Shown here piece by piece: positions 25,782-37,163 of a DNA stretch of 64,000 nucleotides. Position 1 is the first letter of the stretch; the number at the start of each line of letters is the position of its first letter. This DNA is from Tectiglobus sp963922535 (lineage in GTDB: Bacteria; Pseudomonadota; Alphaproteobacteria; Rhizobiales; Hyphomicrobiaceae). A program made the position numbers and the translations under genes. The stretch spans positions 20,958 through 84,957 of the forward strand of contig CAWUIN010000002.1 in NCBI GenBank assembly GCA_963922535.1, given 5' to 3'. The notes under the pieces are model-generated. The model made no database searches, was not told the DNA's origin, and saw nothing but the letters and a program-made list of their open reading frames with translations.

Positions 25782-26561
25782 TTAAGGCAGATCGTCGTCA
25801 AGCAGTTTATTCATTATTGAAGGAATAAGATCCGGTAAGTCAGAGGCCACGAGATAACGGCCAAAGTGCAGGGCGCATTCACCGTGTATCCAAACCGCTG
25901 CACAGCAGGCATCGAACGGATGCATATTCTGAGCAGCCAGGCCTGCGATCATTCCTGCCAGAACATCGCCGCTGCCTACTGTTGCAAGCCATGGGCTGGC
26001 ATGGTTACTGGTAATACTGTGCCCATTTGGCGATACGATCAGGGTTTCCGGTCCTTTCAGAACAATGATGCAGTTCAGTGTGTTTGCAGCTTTCTTTGCG
26101 CGCTCTGTTCTATTACCTTCGATATCAGGGAAAGCGCGATCGAATTCGCCATGATGTGGTGTCAGGATATAATGCGGCGCAAGCCTGCCCGGCAAGGCGG
26201 ACAAAGCATCCGCATCAAGGACAACTGGAACCCTGGAATGATAGTCAGGCAGAGCGCTAAGACCACCGGGGCCGTAGAGTTTTGCCGAAATACTTTTAGT
26301 CTCGAAATTATGCTCCGTTCTAACCAGAACATGCGGCGGCAGAATGCAGCGATAGATATCCTCCACAGCCTCGCCAGTTGCCACGGTTACCAGGCCGGTA
26401 CCGATCCTGGCGCAGGCCTGCGCGGCCAGATTGGTAGCCCCTGTCAATTTCGGTGCGGCATGGATCAAGGCGTGACCATGGTCGTATTTATGCTGATCCC
26501 ATTGTTTTTGCGGGAGTTTTGAAATCCATAACTCAGGAGTATTTCGTTCGATTTTATTCAT
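25782..26561 (-). CDS. nnrD: ADP-dependent NAD(P)H-hydrate dehydratase (stand-alone domain)
   Basis: This 259-residue protein repairs damaged NAD(P)HX hydrates by ADP-dependent dehydration. Recognisable parts are KYDHGHALIHAAPKLTGATN near the N-terminus, VVLDADALSALPG, LTPHHGEFDRAFP with the catalytic region, and VGSGDVLAGMIAGLAAQ, the YjeF C-terminal signature. Many bacteria have a bifunctional protein of about 500 residues with an epimerase domain in front; here the epimerase domain is missing. The usual GPGLG loop is changed (LYGPGGL). The epimerase may be coded elsewhere. No operon partner is visible. Confidence 0.88.
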   Translation of the reverse strand: MNKIERNTPELWISKLPQKQWDQHKYDHGHALIHAAPKLTGATNLAAQACARIGTGLVTVATGEAVEDIYRCILPPHVLVRTEHNFETKSISAKLYGPGGLSALPDYHSRVPVVLDADALSALPGRLAPHYILTPHHGEFDRAFPDIEGNRTERAKKAANTLNCIIVLKGPETLIVSPNGHSITSNHASPWLATVGSGDVLAGMIAGLAAQNMHPFDACCAAVWIHGECALHFGRYLVASDLPDLIPSIMNKLLDDDLP

Positions 26562-26830
26562 TGATCAACCCCATCTCGATATAGTATGCTCATATTAATT
26601 TTTGTTAGGACGTTGACTGTAAGGATATTTTGCAAGGCGGCTGATTAAATACCAAGCCAAATCATGCTTCTTGCCGTTGTAAGGCAAAATTTTGTAAGGC
26701 AAAACTTCAAGAATTTTGCGGATGTCAGATCAAGGCATTGAGCTGACATGACACTTTAGTTACAAGTTACACCAATCATCAACAATTGAACCGCTCTTAA
26801 AGGGCGGCGCTGGAGCGGAGCACGCAGGCA

Positions 26831-28482
<1,652 letters not shown>

Positions 28483-28486
<4 letters not shown>

Positions 28487-28502
28487 CGATCCGTATCGCT
28501 AG
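28483..28502. terminator. hairpin at the shared ends of two convergent genes
   Basis: CTAGCGAT-CCGT-ATCGCTAG is a perfect 8-bp stem with a 4-base loop. Its first CTAG contains the TAG stop codons of both convergent genes. No clear T run follows on either strand, so terminator function is only probable. Confidence 0.5.
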
Positions 28503-29652
28503 TCGGCCTGCGTCTGTATTGACCGTCGTTCCACTCGTATAATATGTAAGGCGGCAAATTGGGATCGCCTTTTTTATTAAATTTAAATTTTCCCAGAACA
28601 GTTGAGAATTCCATCTGATTAAGCTTTTGAATGACTTTATTAGGCTCTGTTGACTGGGCAGCTTCAACGGCCTGAGCCCAAGCCTGAATAGCTGCATAAG
28701 TGTAGAGAACATAGCCTTCCGGCTCTATCTTCCTTGAGCGGAACTCTCTAATAATTTTCTGCGCGTGCGGATTTTTGCGCGGCTCAGGAGAGAAGGTCAT
28801 GAGAGAGCCTTCTCCGGCTTTGCCGGTCATTTGCCAGTATTTTTGAGTGACGAGTGCATCGCCGGAAATCAGCTGGGTTTGCATGCCCTGTTCACGCATC
28901 TGGCGCACGATCAAGCCGGCTTCGGTGTAAGAGCCGCCAACGTAGGCGGCATCAATGCCGGCTTTTTTCATCTTGGATACCAGTGCGGTATAATCCTTTT
29001 TTCCGGCAGTATAAGCCGCATACATGGCTTCCTTCTGGCCTGCCGCATTCATGAATTTCCGCGTTTCATCGGCAAGGCCTTTGCCGTAGACGCTGTTATC
29101 GTGCAGAATAGCAATATTCTTGCCTGCATATTCTTTGGCGATATATTCACCTGCCGCATTGCCCTGCTGGTCATCGCGTCTCGAGACGCGGAATACGTTC
29201 GGCCCGGCGCGCTCATCGGTCAGCCTCGGGTTGGTGGAGGCCGGAGAGATCTGGATAATATTTTCTTCAGCGTAAACATTGGCTGCCGGGATTGAAGAGC
29301 CGGAGCAGAAATGGCCTGCGACAAATATAACTTCAGCGGCAGCCAGTTCACCAGCGACAGCAACAGCCTGCCTCGGATCGCAGGCATCGTCGCCAATGAA
29401 AAGCATAAGCTGTTTACCGAGAACGCCGCCTGCAGCGTTAATGTCTGAAATAGCCTTATAAGCACCTGCCTTCAATTGGGTGCCGAAATGTGCATACTGG
29501 CCAGTCATCGGACCAGCAGTGGCAATTTTGATTTTGGCTGCAGGAGTTGAATGATAAAGATACACCACACCGCTAATCAAGGCGAGCGCCACACCCAGGA
29601 CGAATGCCAAAAATATGGTGCGAGCATCGTTTGCCATGGGCGGCGCAGTCAT
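28483..29652 (-). CDS. branched-chain amino-acid-type ABC transporter substrate-binding protein
   Basis: The 389-residue periplasmic binding protein of the LivJ/LivK family has an N-terminal hydrophobic segment (IFLAFVLGVALALISGVVYL) as a signal or anchor. The type I fold shows KIKIATAGPMTGQYAHFGTQ, CDPRQAVAVAGELAAAEVIF, HFCSGSSIPAANVYAEENI and YTAGKKDYTALVSKMKKAGI. AGGAG stands 7 bases before the ATG at 29652. The permease and ATPase genes (livHMGF) are not nearby, so it may serve a distant transporter or act alone. The ligand is not shown. Leucine, isoleucine and valine are usual, but amides and aromatics also occur in the family. Confidence 0.88.
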
Positions 29653-29835
29653 TGCAAACTCCTGCTCGTAAGCGTGCCACGTTGTGTCCGCTCTATTTTA
29701 ATAAGCTGTAGCAATGACACGCGCGCGTCCTTAACGTTTTGAGTAACATGGGAGAAATTTCGATATACAAACTAGGATAGCTTGTAAAATGCCTTGCATT
29801 AGAGGTGCAATACGGAAAAACCACGCAACGCATAA

Positions 29836-29935
29836 GATTGGTGGTAATTCCGATAGGCCGTGTCGTCAATTGCCGCGCGAAGCCGGCGGAGGCGAATTTC
29901 CAACTGAAGGCATGCCGTAGTGCTGCGCACCAATC
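29836..29935. repeat. GC-rich palindromic repeat (family 3, copy B)
   Basis: The core AGGCCGTGTCGTCAATTGCC (29855-29874), continuing GCGCGAAGCCGGCGGAGGCG, is the reverse complement of the repeats near 16.2, 43.9 and 54.4 kb. It is flanked by an 8-bp inverted pair, GATTGGTG (29836-29843) and CACCAATC (29928-29935). It lies in a gap of 360 bp that otherwise has no gene. Confidence 0.6.
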
Positions 29936-30012
29936 GTTTTGCCTTGTCAGGTCGTGATTAGTTCTTAGTTTGTCGTGCGGGCCATTTTGGTTGCTTCAAT
30001 GCACCATGATAT

Positions 30013-30255
30013 TTAAAGTACGTTATGTGATCCATCGCAGTAAGGGTGCTCATCGGTCTGTTTGCAGCCGCACAAATTATATGTGCCGGATTCTTCGGCC
30101 GTAAAGCTTATCGGCTCGATTCCTGTGTCTTTGTGTGAGCCATCGCAGAATGGCTGGCGTTTGGATTTACCGCAGGCGCACCAAAAATACGTACGGCCTG
30201 CATCCAGTTCAACCTGATATGGTCCATGTTGCGCACTGACGGGTTCTTCTTTCAT
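30013..30255 (-). CDS. double CDGSH iron-sulfur domain protein
   Basis: An 80-residue protein contains two complete CDGSH motifs. The first is C26-x-C28-x8-C37-D-G-S-H41; the second is C62-x-C64-x8-C73-D-G-S-H77. Each fits the three-Cys one-His 2Fe-2S binding pattern of mitoNEET-type proteins. The two modules in one small chain resemble MiNT-like bacterial CDGSH proteins. A redox or Fe-S transfer role is known for relatives but not for this one. GGAG precedes the ATG. It is a single gene in its strand context. Confidence 0.93.
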   Translation of the reverse strand: MKEEPVSAQHGPYQVELDAGRTYFWCACGKSKRQPFCDGSHKDTGIEPISFTAEESGTYNLCGCKQTDEHPYCDGSHNVL

Positions 30256-30634
30256 GTCTCAAACTCCAGCAAGTGACGGATGTGTCCGATCTAATAAACT
30301 GTTGCTTCATTTATAAACAACGCGATACGGGCGATGTCAAAGTTCGTCGTATATTGAGACTTATAATTTTTGCCGGTTGTTCGCAAATCATGAGTTTTGT
30401 CATATTTTACTGCGTTCTCTTGATCGTCTGTTCCATCGAATGCATTATATTATCTGTAAGCAAAGGCTTTATTAGTTGCCTTTATGTCGGACTATTTGAA
30501 GTTTTGCTTGCCCGTTTTGGCATGGGCCATAAAATTGCTTGGTCAGCAGCTCTTATTTAATGCAAACTGACATGGCCTAAAATTCTGGCAGATGCATTGA
30601 TAGAATGGTGCGCATTGGTGCGTGGAAGGATACG
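30256..30634. other. intergenic region before fadE
   Basis: This AT-rich gap contains one open frame on the plus strand (30273-30560, 95 codons). It would encode a hydrophobic peptide with several Cys, but it has no ribosome site and its start overlaps the CDGSH leader. I do not call it a gene. The fadE promoter should be here. Confidence 0.35.
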
Positions 30635-33124
30635 ATGATGGACGCAGCGATATTTCTGATGATTACTGTTGCAGCCTTGTTCGCGCTGGCCATGATGCAG
30701 GTGCGGCTTATTGTGTGGGCAATCGTATCGGCGATATTGGTCGCTGCCTGGCAAAGCGGCCTGTTCCAAGGCACATTGAGGGAGCCTGAGCTTGGGTTCT
30801 GGATCGTTGTTGGCTGGCTGCCGGTCGTAATTTTGCTGATTTTAAGCATACCGCCGATTCGCATGGGCATCCTGACCGGGCCAGCCTATGCAGTCCTGCG
30901 TAAAATCCTTCCCAAAGTTTCCGATACCGAACAACAAGCACTTCAGGCAGGGACGATTGGCTTTGACGCAGAGCTTTTTTCTGGCCGTCCGAATTGGGAC
31001 AGGTTGCGCGCCATTGCACCGATCACCCTGACGGATGAGGAGCGCGCGTTTCTGGATGGGCCGACGGAAGAACTCTGCCGCATGATAGACGACTGGCAAA
31101 TTCGCCATAACGAAAGAGAGATTTCTGAACCGATTTGGGATTTTATCAAAAAGCACGGTTTTCTGGGCATGCTGATTTCCAAGGAGCATGGCGGCCTTGG
31201 TTTTTCGGCACAGGCGCAATCGCTTATTCTTGGTAAGATTTCATCGCGCTCTCCCGATGTCGTGACCATCGTCATGGTGCCGAATTCGCTTGGTCCTGGT
31301 GAATTAATCGAAAAGTACGGTACGCCGGAGCAAAAGGATTACTATCTGGGCCGACTTGCATCCGGTGATGAAATTCCCTGCTTCTCGCTCACTGGCCCGA
31401 CATCGGGCTCAGATGCCGCGACAATGCGTGATATCGGGGTTGTCGAACTGGGTCAGCATAATGGTGCCGAAACGCTTGGTGTTCGTCTGTCATGGGAAAA
31501 ACGCTACATAACCTTGGGGCCGAAGGCAACATTGGTAGGACTGGCGTTTCAACTTTTCGACCCGGAGGGCCATCTTGGCAAAGGCGAGCATCCTGGCATT
31601 ACATTGGCCATTATCCCGGCCGATCACCCTGGCGTGAATATTGGCTGGCGGCATCTGCCGTGCGGCGCCGCATTTCCCAACGGCCCGAACTGGGGGCGTG
31701 ACGTTTTCATTCCGATTGATTGGATTATTGGTGGCGCACAGATGGCCGGGCAGGGCTGGCGTATGCTGATGGAGTGCCTGTCGGCTGGCCGTGCTGTCTC
31801 GCTGCCGTCGTCATCTGCAGCCGGTGTTAAAATGATGCTGCGTGTGGGGACCGCATACGGGCGCATTCGCAAGCAGTTTGGCTTGCCTATCGCGCGTATG
31901 GAGGGGCTGGAGGAGCCCCTGGCGCGCATAATCGAACACGCTTACGCCCTCGAAGCTGCGCGTTCCGTCACGTGTTCCATGATAGATGCCGGTGAAAAAC
32001 CATCCGTGATTTCGGCCATTATGAAATACCAGTCGACGGGGCGGCTACGCCAGGCGGTCAACGATGCTATGGATTTGCACGGCGGTCGGGCAATCTGCGA
32101 CGGGCCGACCAACTATCTGCAATCGGCTTATCAGATGGTACCGGTTGGCATTACGGTTGAAGGCGCCAATATCCTGACACGTTCTCTTATCACGTTCACT
32201 CAGGGAGCTTTGCGATCACATCGTTATTTGTTCAGAGAAATCCAGGCTGCGCAATCTGACGATACCCGCAAGGGATTGGCCGAGTTCGACAAGGCGTTCT
32301 GCGGCCATGCAGGTTTTGCCGTCTCCAACGTATTCGGGGCGCTTTTCCATAACCTGACCGGCGGTTTATTTGGCCGTCTTCCATCGACAGCAGTGGGTAC
32401 GGCGTTATGGTACCGGCAGCTGTCGCGTTCAAGCCGCAACTTTGCGTTGGTTGCCGATCTGACCGTCAGCCTGCTCGGCGGTCGTCTTAAAATCAAGCAG
32501 AAATTAACTGGTCGACTGTCGGATGCGCTGTCGGAACTTTATTTTTCAGCCTGCGCCCTTAAACGTTTCGAAGACGATGGCTGCCCGCAGGATGATCGTG
32601 CAGTCGTTGAACTGGTGGTACGCAACGGTCTTTATCGTGCTGGGCAGGCGCTGCACGATACCATCGATAATTTCCCCATTGCTCCTGCGCGCATTCTTAT
32701 GCGCTGGCTGGTCTTTCCGTTTGGTTCCCACTATAAACCGGCAGCAGATAATGTCGGCCATATTGTTGTACGCAAGGCGTTGGAGCCCGGTGAGTTCCGT
32801 GATCGCCTGACCCGGGAAATTTTTGTCTCTCAAGATTCCAGCGATCCAACAGGCATATTGGAAGTGACTATGGCAAAGGTGATTGCAGCAGAAGAAGCTG
32901 AACGCAAGCTGGAGCGTGCGATCCGGGCTGGAACTCTGCGCCGTTTTCATGGCCTTGACTGGATTAGTGAAGCAGTAGCAAAAAATGTGCTAAGCGAGGA
33001 TGAAGCGGCGTGTTTACGCGAGGCTGATGAATTGACAGCGCGTGTTATTGCTGTCGATCACTTTGATCCAGCTGAAGTCAAGCCGAATTACACCATTATG
33101 GGCCATAACTCGCGCAATCTTTGA
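30635..33124 (+). CDS. fadE: acyl-CoA dehydrogenase FadE
   Basis: FadE performs the first step of beta-oxidation, making trans-2-enoyl-CoA with FAD. I chose the ATG at 30635 after GGAAGGA (30624-30630); the ATG at 30638 is equally possible, and the frame opens at 30605. The roughly 830 residues match the long prokaryotic FadE. There are two N-terminal membrane helices (AAIFLMITVAALFALAMMQV, then LIVWAIVSAILVAAW), the acyl-CoA dehydrogenase core with CFSLTGPTSGSDAATMRDIG and GGRAICDGPTNYLQ, and a DUF1974 C-terminal part. It starts the fadE-fadJ-fadI cluster. Confidence 0.95.
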   Translation: MMDAAIFLMITVAALFALAMMQVRLIVWAIVSAILVAAWQSGLFQGTLREPELGFWIVVGWLPVVILLILSIPPIRMGILTGPAYAVLRKILPKVSDTEQQALQAGTIGFDAELFSGRPNWDRLRAIAPITLTDEERAFLDGPTEELCRMIDDWQIRHNEREISEPIWDFIKKHGFLGMLISKEHGGLGFSAQAQSLILGKISSRSPDVVTIVMVPNSLGPGELIEKYGTPEQKDYYLGRLASGDEIPCFSLTGPTSGSDAATMRDIGVVELGQHNGAETLGVRLSWEKRYITLGPKATLVGLAFQLFDPEGHLGKGEHPGITLAIIPADHPGVNIGWRHLPCGAAFPNGPNWGRDVFIPIDWIIGGAQMAGQGWRMLMECLSAGRAVSLPSSSAAGVKMMLRVGTAYGRIRKQFGLPIARMEGLEEPLARIIEHAYALEAARSVTCSMIDAGEKPSVISAIMKYQSTGRLRQAVNDAMDLHGGRAICDGPTNYLQSAYQMVPVGITVEGANILTRSLITFTQGALRSHRYLFREIQAAQSDDTRKGLAEFDKAFCGHAGFAVSNVFGALFHNLTGGLFGRLPSTAVGTALWYRQLSRSSRNFALVADLTVSLLGGRLKIKQKLTGRLSDALSELYFSACALKRFEDDGCPQDDRAVVELVVRNGLYRAGQALHDTIDNFPIAPARILMRWLVFPFGSHYKPAADNVGHIVVRKALEPGEFRDRLTREIFVSQDSSDPTGILEVTMAKVIAAEEAERKLERAIRAGTLRRFHGLDWISEAVAKNVLSEDEAACLREADELTARVIAVDHFDPAEVKPNYTIMGHNSRNL

Positions 33125-33206
33125 GAGGGCTGCCGAGTAGGCTCAACGGTCTTTTAGACCAACACTAAAACGAGATATGGCCGCATAAGGCCCGACGGAG
33201 AACACT

Positions 33207-35192
33207 ATGACTGAAGCACCGCTTGATCTTAAAGACTGGCGCTTTACCATTGATTTTGAAGATATTGCCTGGGCGGTGTTCGACCGTGAGGGGGAAAGCG
33301 CGAACTCGCTTGGCCGCCGGCCTGTCGAAGAGTTTGGAGAGATCGTGCAGTGGATTGAAGCGCATGGCTCTGAGCGCGGGGTGCGTGGTCTTGGCATTCT
33401 GTCGGGCAAATCACGTAATTTCATCGTCGGCGCGGATATCCGCGAATTCAAAGATCTTGACAATGAAGAAAAGGTGTTCGAGGCCCTCAATCCGGTGCTT
33501 GACATATTGGACCGGCTTGAAGCGCTTGAGATGCCCATCGTCTGCGGTATTCACGGGCCATGCCTTGGTGGCGGGTTGGAACTTGCACTCGCCTGTGATT
33601 ATCGCATCGCAACGCGGCTTGAAGCAACCCGCATTGGCTTTCCCGAAGTAAAGCTTGGCATTTTTCCAGGCTTCAATGGAACCGCGCGTGCCATCCGGCA
33701 GGCTGGCCCTGTGGCCGCCATGCAGAGTATGCTGACCGGCTCAATGCTGCGTGCGAGTGTTGGGCGTCGCCTTGGCTACATCGATGAGCTCGTCGATAGC
33801 CCTGTACAGTTACGCTGGAACGTGCGCAGGGCAATTTTGCGAAACCGCAAATCGCGGCCGGCCGGCATCGGCAAGGCGATAATGGGCAAGTGGCCGATGC
33901 GCGGCTTTGTCGCCAGCAAGATGCTGAAAGAGACCAGGAAGAAAGTGCGACCGGATCATTATCCGGCCCCATTCAAGCTCATTGAATTGTTCCGTCGGCA
34001 TGGCGGCAGCTTTAAAGCCATCAAGCGCGCAGAAACCCCAGCTTTCGCGCCTCTGATGATCAGCGAGAGTTCACGCAATCTGCGCCGTGTGTTTCATCTT
34101 TCCGAACAACTCAAGGGGCAGGCACCGAAGAACATCGGTTTTAAGCCGCTGCGCGTCCACGTCATTGGTGCCGGCGTTATGGGCGCCGATATTGCTGGTT
34201 TTTGTGTTGCGGCAGGCATGCAGGTCTCATTGCAGGATTTGTCGCCGGAGGCTATCGAAAAGGGTATTAAGACGCAGGACAAACTCTTCAAGCGGCGTCT
34301 TAAAACCAAAGCTGAGCGCAACGCAGCCAAGGCCCGCTTGATTGCCGATCCGCATGGGGACCACATAGCCCGCGCTGATGTGGTGATAGAAGCCATCGTT
34401 GAAAGACTTGATGTCAAGCAGAAGCTTTTTGCCGAACTGGAGCCAAAACTCAAACCTGGCGCAGTGCTTGCCACGAACACTTCTTCGATCATGATTGAAG
34501 ATATCGCTGCCCCTCTTCAGGATCCGGGCCGCCTGATCGGCATTCACTTCTTCAATCCGGTGGCGCAGATGCCACTTGTCGAAATCATTAAAGGCACACA
34601 AAGCCGTGATGAAGAGGCGCAGAAAGGTTGTGTCTTTGTCACCGCGATCGGCAAGTTTCCCCTTATCGTGAAAAGTGTGCCGGGTTTCCTCGTCAATCGT
34701 GTGCTTGCCCCTTATCTCTTCGGCGCATTCCAACGTATGGAAGCCGGAGAGAGTATGGAAAAAATCGATGAAGCGGCCAGGGCTTTCGGCATGCCGATGG
34801 GGCCGATTGAACTTGCAGACACCGTCGGCCTTGACGTTTGCGCCCACGTTGGTGAAGTCCTGAAGGGCGGCATTGAAGGTTCGAAATTGGCCGATCTTGT
34901 CGCCAGGGGCAAGCTGGGCAAGAAAACGGGCGAGGGCTTTTACAAATGGAAGGACGGCAGGCCGGTCGCTGGCGATGTTTCAGCACCACAGTCTGCCTTG
35001 GCGGAACTTGGCGTCGAACTGGTGCAGCCTCTGATTGATGAATGCATTAAGTGCCGTGATGAAGGCGTGGTCGCCTCCGGCGAACTTGTCGATGCAGGGG
35101 TTATTTTCGGTACCGGCTTTGCGCCGTTCCGCGGCGGACCGCTGAACTATTACGGATCTTTAGATGTAAAAAACACCGCCGAAGCAGCTTGA
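33207..35192 (+). CDS. fadJ: fatty oxidation complex alpha subunit: enoyl-CoA hydratase / 3-hydroxyacyl-CoA dehydrogenase
   Basis: This is a bifunctional enzyme for the second and third steps of beta-oxidation. The N-terminal crotonase domain (about 1-200) has the oxyanion-hole stretch GIHGPCLGGGLELALACDYR and FPEVKLGIFPGFNGT with the catalytic glutamate. The dehydrogenase NAD site VIGAGVMGADIAG begins near residue 318, and FFNPVAQMPLVEI contains the catalytic region. At 661 residues it is shorter than E. coli FadB/FadJ, with a compact C-terminal end. GGAGA precedes the ATG. It sits between fadE and the thiolase gene, 18 bp before the latter. Confidence 0.93.
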   Translation: MTEAPLDLKDWRFTIDFEDIAWAVFDREGESANSLGRRPVEEFGEIVQWIEAHGSERGVRGLGILSGKSRNFIVGADIREFKDLDNEEKVFEALNPVLDILDRLEALEMPIVCGIHGPCLGGGLELALACDYRIATRLEATRIGFPEVKLGIFPGFNGTARAIRQAGPVAAMQSMLTGSMLRASVGRRLGYIDELVDSPVQLRWNVRRAILRNRKSRPAGIGKAIMGKWPMRGFVASKMLKETRKKVRPDHYPAPFKLIELFRRHGGSFKAIKRAETPAFAPLMISESSRNLRRVFHLSEQLKGQAPKNIGFKPLRVHVIGAGVMGADIAGFCVAAGMQVSLQDLSPEAIEKGIKTQDKLFKRRLKTKAERNAAKARLIADPHGDHIARADVVIEAIVERLDVKQKLFAELEPKLKPGAVLATNTSSIMIEDIAAPLQDPGRLIGIHFFNPVAQMPLVEIIKGTQSRDEEAQKGCVFVTAIGKFPLIVKSVPGFLVNRVLAPYLFGAFQRMEAGESMEKIDEAARAFGMPMGPIELADTVGLDVCAHVGEVLKGGIEGSKLADLVARGKLGKKTGEGFYKWKDGRPVAGDVSAPQSALAELGVELVQPLIDECIKCRDEGVVASGELVDAGVIFGTGFAPFRGGPLNYYGSLDVKNTAEAA

Positions 35193-35210
35193 AACCTCAG
35201 AGGTTGACCA

Positions 35211-36506
35211 ATGAACCAGACAACACGACGCGTGGCCATCCTTGGTGGCGTCAGAATTCCATTCTGCAGATCAAACACGCTTTACGCGGATCTTTCGAAC
35301 CTCGACATGCTGATAACGACGCTGCAGGGCCTGAGCGAAAAATATAAACTCAAAGGCATCCATATCGACGAGGTAGTCGGCGGTGCGATACTCACGCACT
35401 CCAAAGACTGGAATCTGGCGCGTGAGGCGGTGATTGGTACGGACCTGTCACCGTCCACGCCCGGCACCACGATGATGCAGGCATGTGGAACATCGCTGCA
35501 GGCGGCCATGGGCATCGCCGGCAAAATTGCGCTTGGTGAAATCGAGTGCGGGATTGCGATGGGCTCCGACACCACATCCGATGCGCCAATCGTATTTTCC
35601 AGAAAATTCTCTAAACGCCTGACGGATATGGCACAGCGCAAGGGCACCTGGGCTAAACTGGGTGCCTTCAAGGGCCTCACCATGCGTGAACTGGCACCGC
35701 AGCCACCATCGGTTGCCGAGCCGCGCACCGGCCTGTCCATGGGCCAGCACTGCGAATTGATGGCGCAAGAATGGAAGATCCCACGCGAGGAGCAGGATCA
35801 GCTGGCGATGGAAAGCCATGCCAAGGCGGCCGCCGCATACCGCGAAGGTTATATGGATGATCTCATCGTGCCATGCGCCGGGGTGTTCCGAGACAATAAC
35901 TTGCGCGAGGACATGGAGCTGGAAAAGCTTGCAACGCTGCGCAACGCTTTTGAACGTTCCGATCGCGGTACGCTGTCGGCCGCCAATTCGACACCGCTGA
36001 CGGATGGCGCAGCCTCTGTGCTATTGGCATCAGAGGAGTGGGCCAATGCGCGTGGTCTGCCGATCCAGGCATATCTGACAAGCTTTCAGACAGCTGCAAA
36101 TAATTTTGTCGCCGGCGATGGCCTGCTCATGGCGCCGACCATCGCTGTTTCCAGGATGCTTGATCGCAACGGCCTCACGCTGCAGGATTTTGATTTTTAC
36201 GAAATTCACGAGGCTTTTGCAGCCCAGGTTCTGTCGACCTTGCGCGCATGGGAGGATGCCGAATATTGCAAAACGCATCTCGGCCGCGATGCACCGATGG
36301 GATCGATTGATCGCTCCAGGATGAACGTTAAAGGCTCGTCGCTTGCAGTCGGCCACCCGTTTGCTGCAACCGGCGCGCGCATTGCCGCCAACCTTGCCAA
36401 GCTGCTCAGCGAAAAAAAGGATGGCCGCGGCCTGATCTCTATCTGTACCGCCGGCGGAATGGGTGTCGCTGCCATTATGGAGGGCACTGAATTTTCTGGT
36501 GCGTAG
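35211..36506 (+). CDS. fadI: acetyl-CoA C-acyltransferase FadI (3-ketoacyl-CoA thiolase)
   Basis: The thiolase cleaves 3-ketoacyl-CoA to acetyl-CoA and a shortened acyl-CoA, the last step of beta-oxidation. The 431-residue length fits FadI rather than FadA. Nucleophile C92 lies in MMQACGTSLQAAMG, base H382 in LAVGHPFAATGAR, and C412 in SICTAGGMGVAA. GAGG is upstream of the ATG. It follows fadJ by 18 bp and probably forms the trifunctional complex with it. Confidence 0.94.
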   Translation: MNQTTRRVAILGGVRIPFCRSNTLYADLSNLDMLITTLQGLSEKYKLKGIHIDEVVGGAILTHSKDWNLAREAVIGTDLSPSTPGTTMMQACGTSLQAAMGIAGKIALGEIECGIAMGSDTTSDAPIVFSRKFSKRLTDMAQRKGTWAKLGAFKGLTMRELAPQPPSVAEPRTGLSMGQHCELMAQEWKIPREEQDQLAMESHAKAAAAYREGYMDDLIVPCAGVFRDNNLREDMELEKLATLRNAFERSDRGTLSAANSTPLTDGAASVLLASEEWANARGLPIQAYLTSFQTAANNFVAGDGLLMAPTIAVSRMLDRNGLTLQDFDFYEIHEAFAAQVLSTLRAWEDAEYCKTHLGRDAPMGSIDRSRMNVKGSSLAVGHPFAATGARIAANLAKLLSEKKDGRGLISICTAGGMGVAAIMEGTEFSGA

Positions 36507-36677
36507 CTATAGGATTTTTGCTTGAGTTTATGAGTGGGGCTATATCAGCCGCCAGGGCTGTCGCCCAAATCCATGCGCTTGCCAAAGAGCAATTCGCCTG
36601 CATCATTCGCAAGCAGCAATGAACAAATGTCCAATTTGCTGCCTGGCCTCCCATGTATTACAGCACAATGCCGTCAC

Positions 36678-36866
36678 TCAGGCGCCTTTGATGACAAGGA
36701 TCATTGAGAGCATGGATATGGACATTACGATGCCCGCGACGGTGCCCATCCAGGCGACCGGAACGCAGGTTTTTTGCGGGCAGTGCTGCTGAAATTCAAA
36801 CTTGAGATCTTCTATGATTTCGCCTGCCCATGCAGGCAGTTTGACCACATTCTTGGTTGCATACAT
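36678..36866 (-). CDS. small single-span membrane protein
   Basis: The ATG at 36866 (MYATKNVVKLPAWAGEIIED) gives 62 residues, with GGGGA about 8 bases upstream; the frame also allows a GTG five codons earlier. Residues about 43-60 (GTVAGIVMSISMLSMILV) form one membrane helix, with the N-terminal part carrying two Cys (HCPQKTC). I do not recognise the family. Its neighbours (fadI, DUF429) give no clue. Confidence 0.5.
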   Translation of the reverse strand: MYATKNVVKLPAWAGEIIEDLKFEFQQHCPQKTCVPVAWMGTVAGIVMSISMLSMILVIKGA

Positions 36867-37163
36867 GATATTTATCCCCACTATGCGATTGAAAGGAAAA
36901 AGAATAACTTATGAATCAATACTCTAGAGCCCAAGCGGAAATGAGGCGGAATTGCGAAAGGGCACAGCTATATGAGCCCGCACATTTCATAGGCTTGCGG
37001 CGCCCTTAATCCTGCGGATCTAATTGGTGAGATTTGCGAGGACTACATTCAATTGCACGGCAGTCTTTCCGCTTTGCACGCGTTGGCCTTTGCACATAGC
37101 CAAAAAATATTTTTCTAACCGCCAATTCTTGTGTTTATGCGTCAACGTGCGGGAGTAGAACGG

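Noticed and set aside
30273..30560. Hydrophobic open frame of 95 codons, at first thought to be an FxsA-like membrane protein
   Set aside because: It has no ribosome site, and the match to FxsA patterns is too weak.
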